NCBI RefSeq assembly: GCF_016808095.1
Contig: NC_068974.1
Span: forward strand, 12,090,001-12,154,000
Reading direction: 5' to 3'
Length of the DNA: 64,000 nucleotides
Origin: Vigna angularis
Taxonomy: Eukaryota > Streptophyta > Magnoliopsida > Fabales > Fabaceae
The notes under the pieces were generated by a model that was not told the origin of the DNA, did not search any database, and worked only from the letters and a program-made list of their open reading frames with translations. The position numbers were made by a program, and so were the translations under genes. Shown here in pieces: positions 62,562 to 64,000 of this stretch (positions are counted from its first letter, which is position 1; each line of letters opens with the position of its first letter).

Positions 62562-63229
62562 ATTTGAATGGAGATGCAAAGCTTGAAAGATGCACAAGAG
62601 AGTTGGAAAACTTAAGGCTTGGTTGGATAAGAGTAGCAACAACTTAAAACCACCCCAAATCTGAAGTGTGGAAGCAAATATGAATGAAAGGAATGATCTT
62701 TGGTGGTGGGAAGAAAGAAGAAAGTGAGAGAGAGCTCCTATGGTAATGGATTTGAGTGGTTGGAAGGTGTGAGAGTGAAAAGTGAGGGTTTGGTCGAGTC
62801 TTTTAGGGTTAGGGGGGTTGGTTGGGCCTAATTACGCTGAGCCCAAAAAGCTCAAACTGTTCAACCCGCAGCGCTGGCGCTGGGCGCCACCTTGGAGCGC
62901 TGAGCGCTAGACGATACTGCATTCTTCCCCTATTCTCCTTACCCTGGGCGTCCCTAGGCAGGGGCCCTCAGCGTCCTCTCACACTTTCAGATTTTTGCAA
63001 TTTTTCTCCAACTCAAACTTCAACATCTCACAATTAAAACAATTAAAGCTCCCTATGCACATCACAAACATTCATCCACCAACACACCATATCATAATAG
63101 GTCATAATAGATAAATAACCAAAAAGACCAACTAACTTCAAATAAATAACCCTAAAAACTAAATCTACTCAATTTAATCAAAACACAAATTAAATGAACA
63201 AATTAAAAATAAAAGTCTTTAAAACACTG
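62562..63229 (-). other. Leader of the outer env-like gene
   Basis: Non-coding. It contains GC-rich inverted motifs (GGCGCTGGGCGCC, GAGCGCTGAGCGCT at 62870-62910) and a PPT-like AGATTTGGGGTGG on the minus strand (62648-62662), at the positions equivalent to those in the inner element. Confidence 0.55.
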
Positions 63230-63530
63230 GGTTGCCTCCCAACAAGCGCTCGTTTAACGTCATTAGCTTGACACCATTAAGCTCAGTTTGCATTTGGATG
63301 TTAGTGTTCCTCTTGCTTTCATCACACCAACATAGCTGCAACAACTTCCTAGTCACCAACTTGACTCTTCTAGAATATGGAGCTTCAATCTTAATAACTC
63401 CATATGCTTTAATATGCTTAATAACCTATAACCTATTCCTGTATTTCACTGGTTTGTCAGGTTTGAATTCTTTAGTTTCAAGCACTGAGTCTTGATCAAC
63501 TAGCTTCTCTTTAATATCTCTCTTCCCGTC
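63230..63530 (-). pseudogene. Post-protease segment of the outer element
   Basis: On the minus strand it reads VKYRNRL-VIKHIKAYGVIKIEAPYSRRVKLVTRKLLQLCW with stops, homologous to 56524-56708. It is followed by GACGTTAAACGAGCGCTTG then GGGAGGCAACCCAG. This is all that lies between protease and the env leader. Confidence 0.6.
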
Positions 63531-64000
63531 CTATACTTGTGACAAAAAACAATTTTGACCCCTCTTGACTGATTTGGCAGCTTGCTCAAATAGACTAGAT
63601 TCTAGTAGAACTTCCTCTACAATTTTAGAACTAGTCTTCTTTACTTGAATCGACTGCTCATCATTGAAGACATTGAAAATCACCTCCTCATCTTGATCTC
63701 TCAGCATCAACACTCCATCATCTACATTAATGACAACCTTAACTGTCTTCGTGAATGATCTTCCAAGAATGAGCGGGATCTCCACATTTCCCCCATCTCC
63801 ATCACTACAAAATCCATTGGGAATTTAATTTTGTCAATTTGAACAACAACATCTTCCACTACACCATAGGGATTCTTGATGGATCTATCCGCCATTTGTA
63901 ATATCATACTTATAGGTTTAACCTCAAGACCTTCAATCTTCTTAAGTACAGATAGGGGCATCAGGTTGATGCTAGCCCCTAAATTAACTAGGGCCTTTCC
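63531..64000 (-). pseudogene. Protease of the outer element, catalytic Asp replaced
   Basis: On the minus strand it reads GKALVNLGASINLMPLSVLKKIEGLEVKP, MADRSIKNPYGVVEDV, a frameshift at about 63785-63805, then IPLILGRSFTKTVKVVINVDDGVLML. The catalytic DLG or DxG motif is NLG (codon AAT), which would abolish activity. The gene continues past 64000, where gag should lie. Confidence 0.8.

Larger units (their letters stand above)
50054..64000 (-). mobile_element. Outer Athila/Calypso-like element, pol-less, partial
   Basis: Minus-strand element running off the right edge. From its 5' side it shows protease (64000-63531), a short integrase-tail-like segment (about 63530-63300), the GACGTTAAACGAGCGCT post-pol signature (63235-63275), an env-like gene split by the inner element (62561-61714 and 52833-52466), a polypurine tract (51121-51136) and a 3' LTR (50054-51120). 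Only about 300 bp separate protease from the post-pol signature, so RT, RNase H and integrase core are absent. Its 5' LTR, PBS and gag would lie beyond 64000. Stops and frameshifts in all genes mark it as older than the inner element. Confidence 0.85.

Overview
The window is nuclear DNA of a eudicot plant. It is AT-rich, has long TA microsatellites, carries intron-containing genes with canonical GT/AG junctions, and most of its length is transposable-element sequence of several ages. A KAT-type Shaker potassium channel, an LRR-III-like pseudokinase, and retrotransposon families with CCGTTCGG-rich LTRs and Athila/Calypso-like env-bearing elements together suggest a legume, probably tribe Phaseoleae (Vigna or Phaseolus). 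The species call is an inference.

Only two ordinary genes are supported. (1) A two-exon, plus-strand, membrane-anchored receptor-kinase-like gene ends at 16973. Its kinase domain lacks the usual catalytic residues (HGN for HRD, DSG for DFG), so it is predicted to be a pseudokinase. (2) An eleven-exon, minus-strand gene at 27219-32593 encodes a complete, roughly 718-residue inward-rectifier K+ channel of the KAT1/KAT2 type. The two genes are convergent and separated by about 10 kb of AT-rich DNA holding a terminal-inverted-repeat transposon (20951-22306) and a pair of old LTR-like direct repeats.

The rest is mobile DNA. From the left: CACTA-like AT-rich debris (about 450-3240); a minus-strand Ty3/gypsy element with two 376-bp LTRs and only gag and protease (4772-9118); a decayed minus-strand copia pol with a 167-bp LTR (9133-11655) interrupted by another LTR-like remnant; two related LTR-like regions (35460-37620 and 47830-49550); two solo LTRs with perfect 5-bp target duplications (42238-43175 and 44320-46780); a CACTA-like segment made of hairpins (49550-50040); and, filling 50-64 kb, two nested Athila/Calypso-like elements.

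The nested pair is the most interesting part. The inner plus-strand element (52839-61708) has 1284-bp LTRs that differ at about 20 positions, a perfect CCCTG target duplication, a PBS, and gag, protease and an env-like ORF, but no reverse transcriptase, RNase H or integrase core. It sits inside the env-like gene of an older minus-strand relative (50054 to beyond 64000) with the same gag-protease-short tail-env layout and the same missing pol. This suggests a pol-less family that has been mobilised in trans. The inner element also holds an array of short stem-loops whose stems covary around a constant loop.
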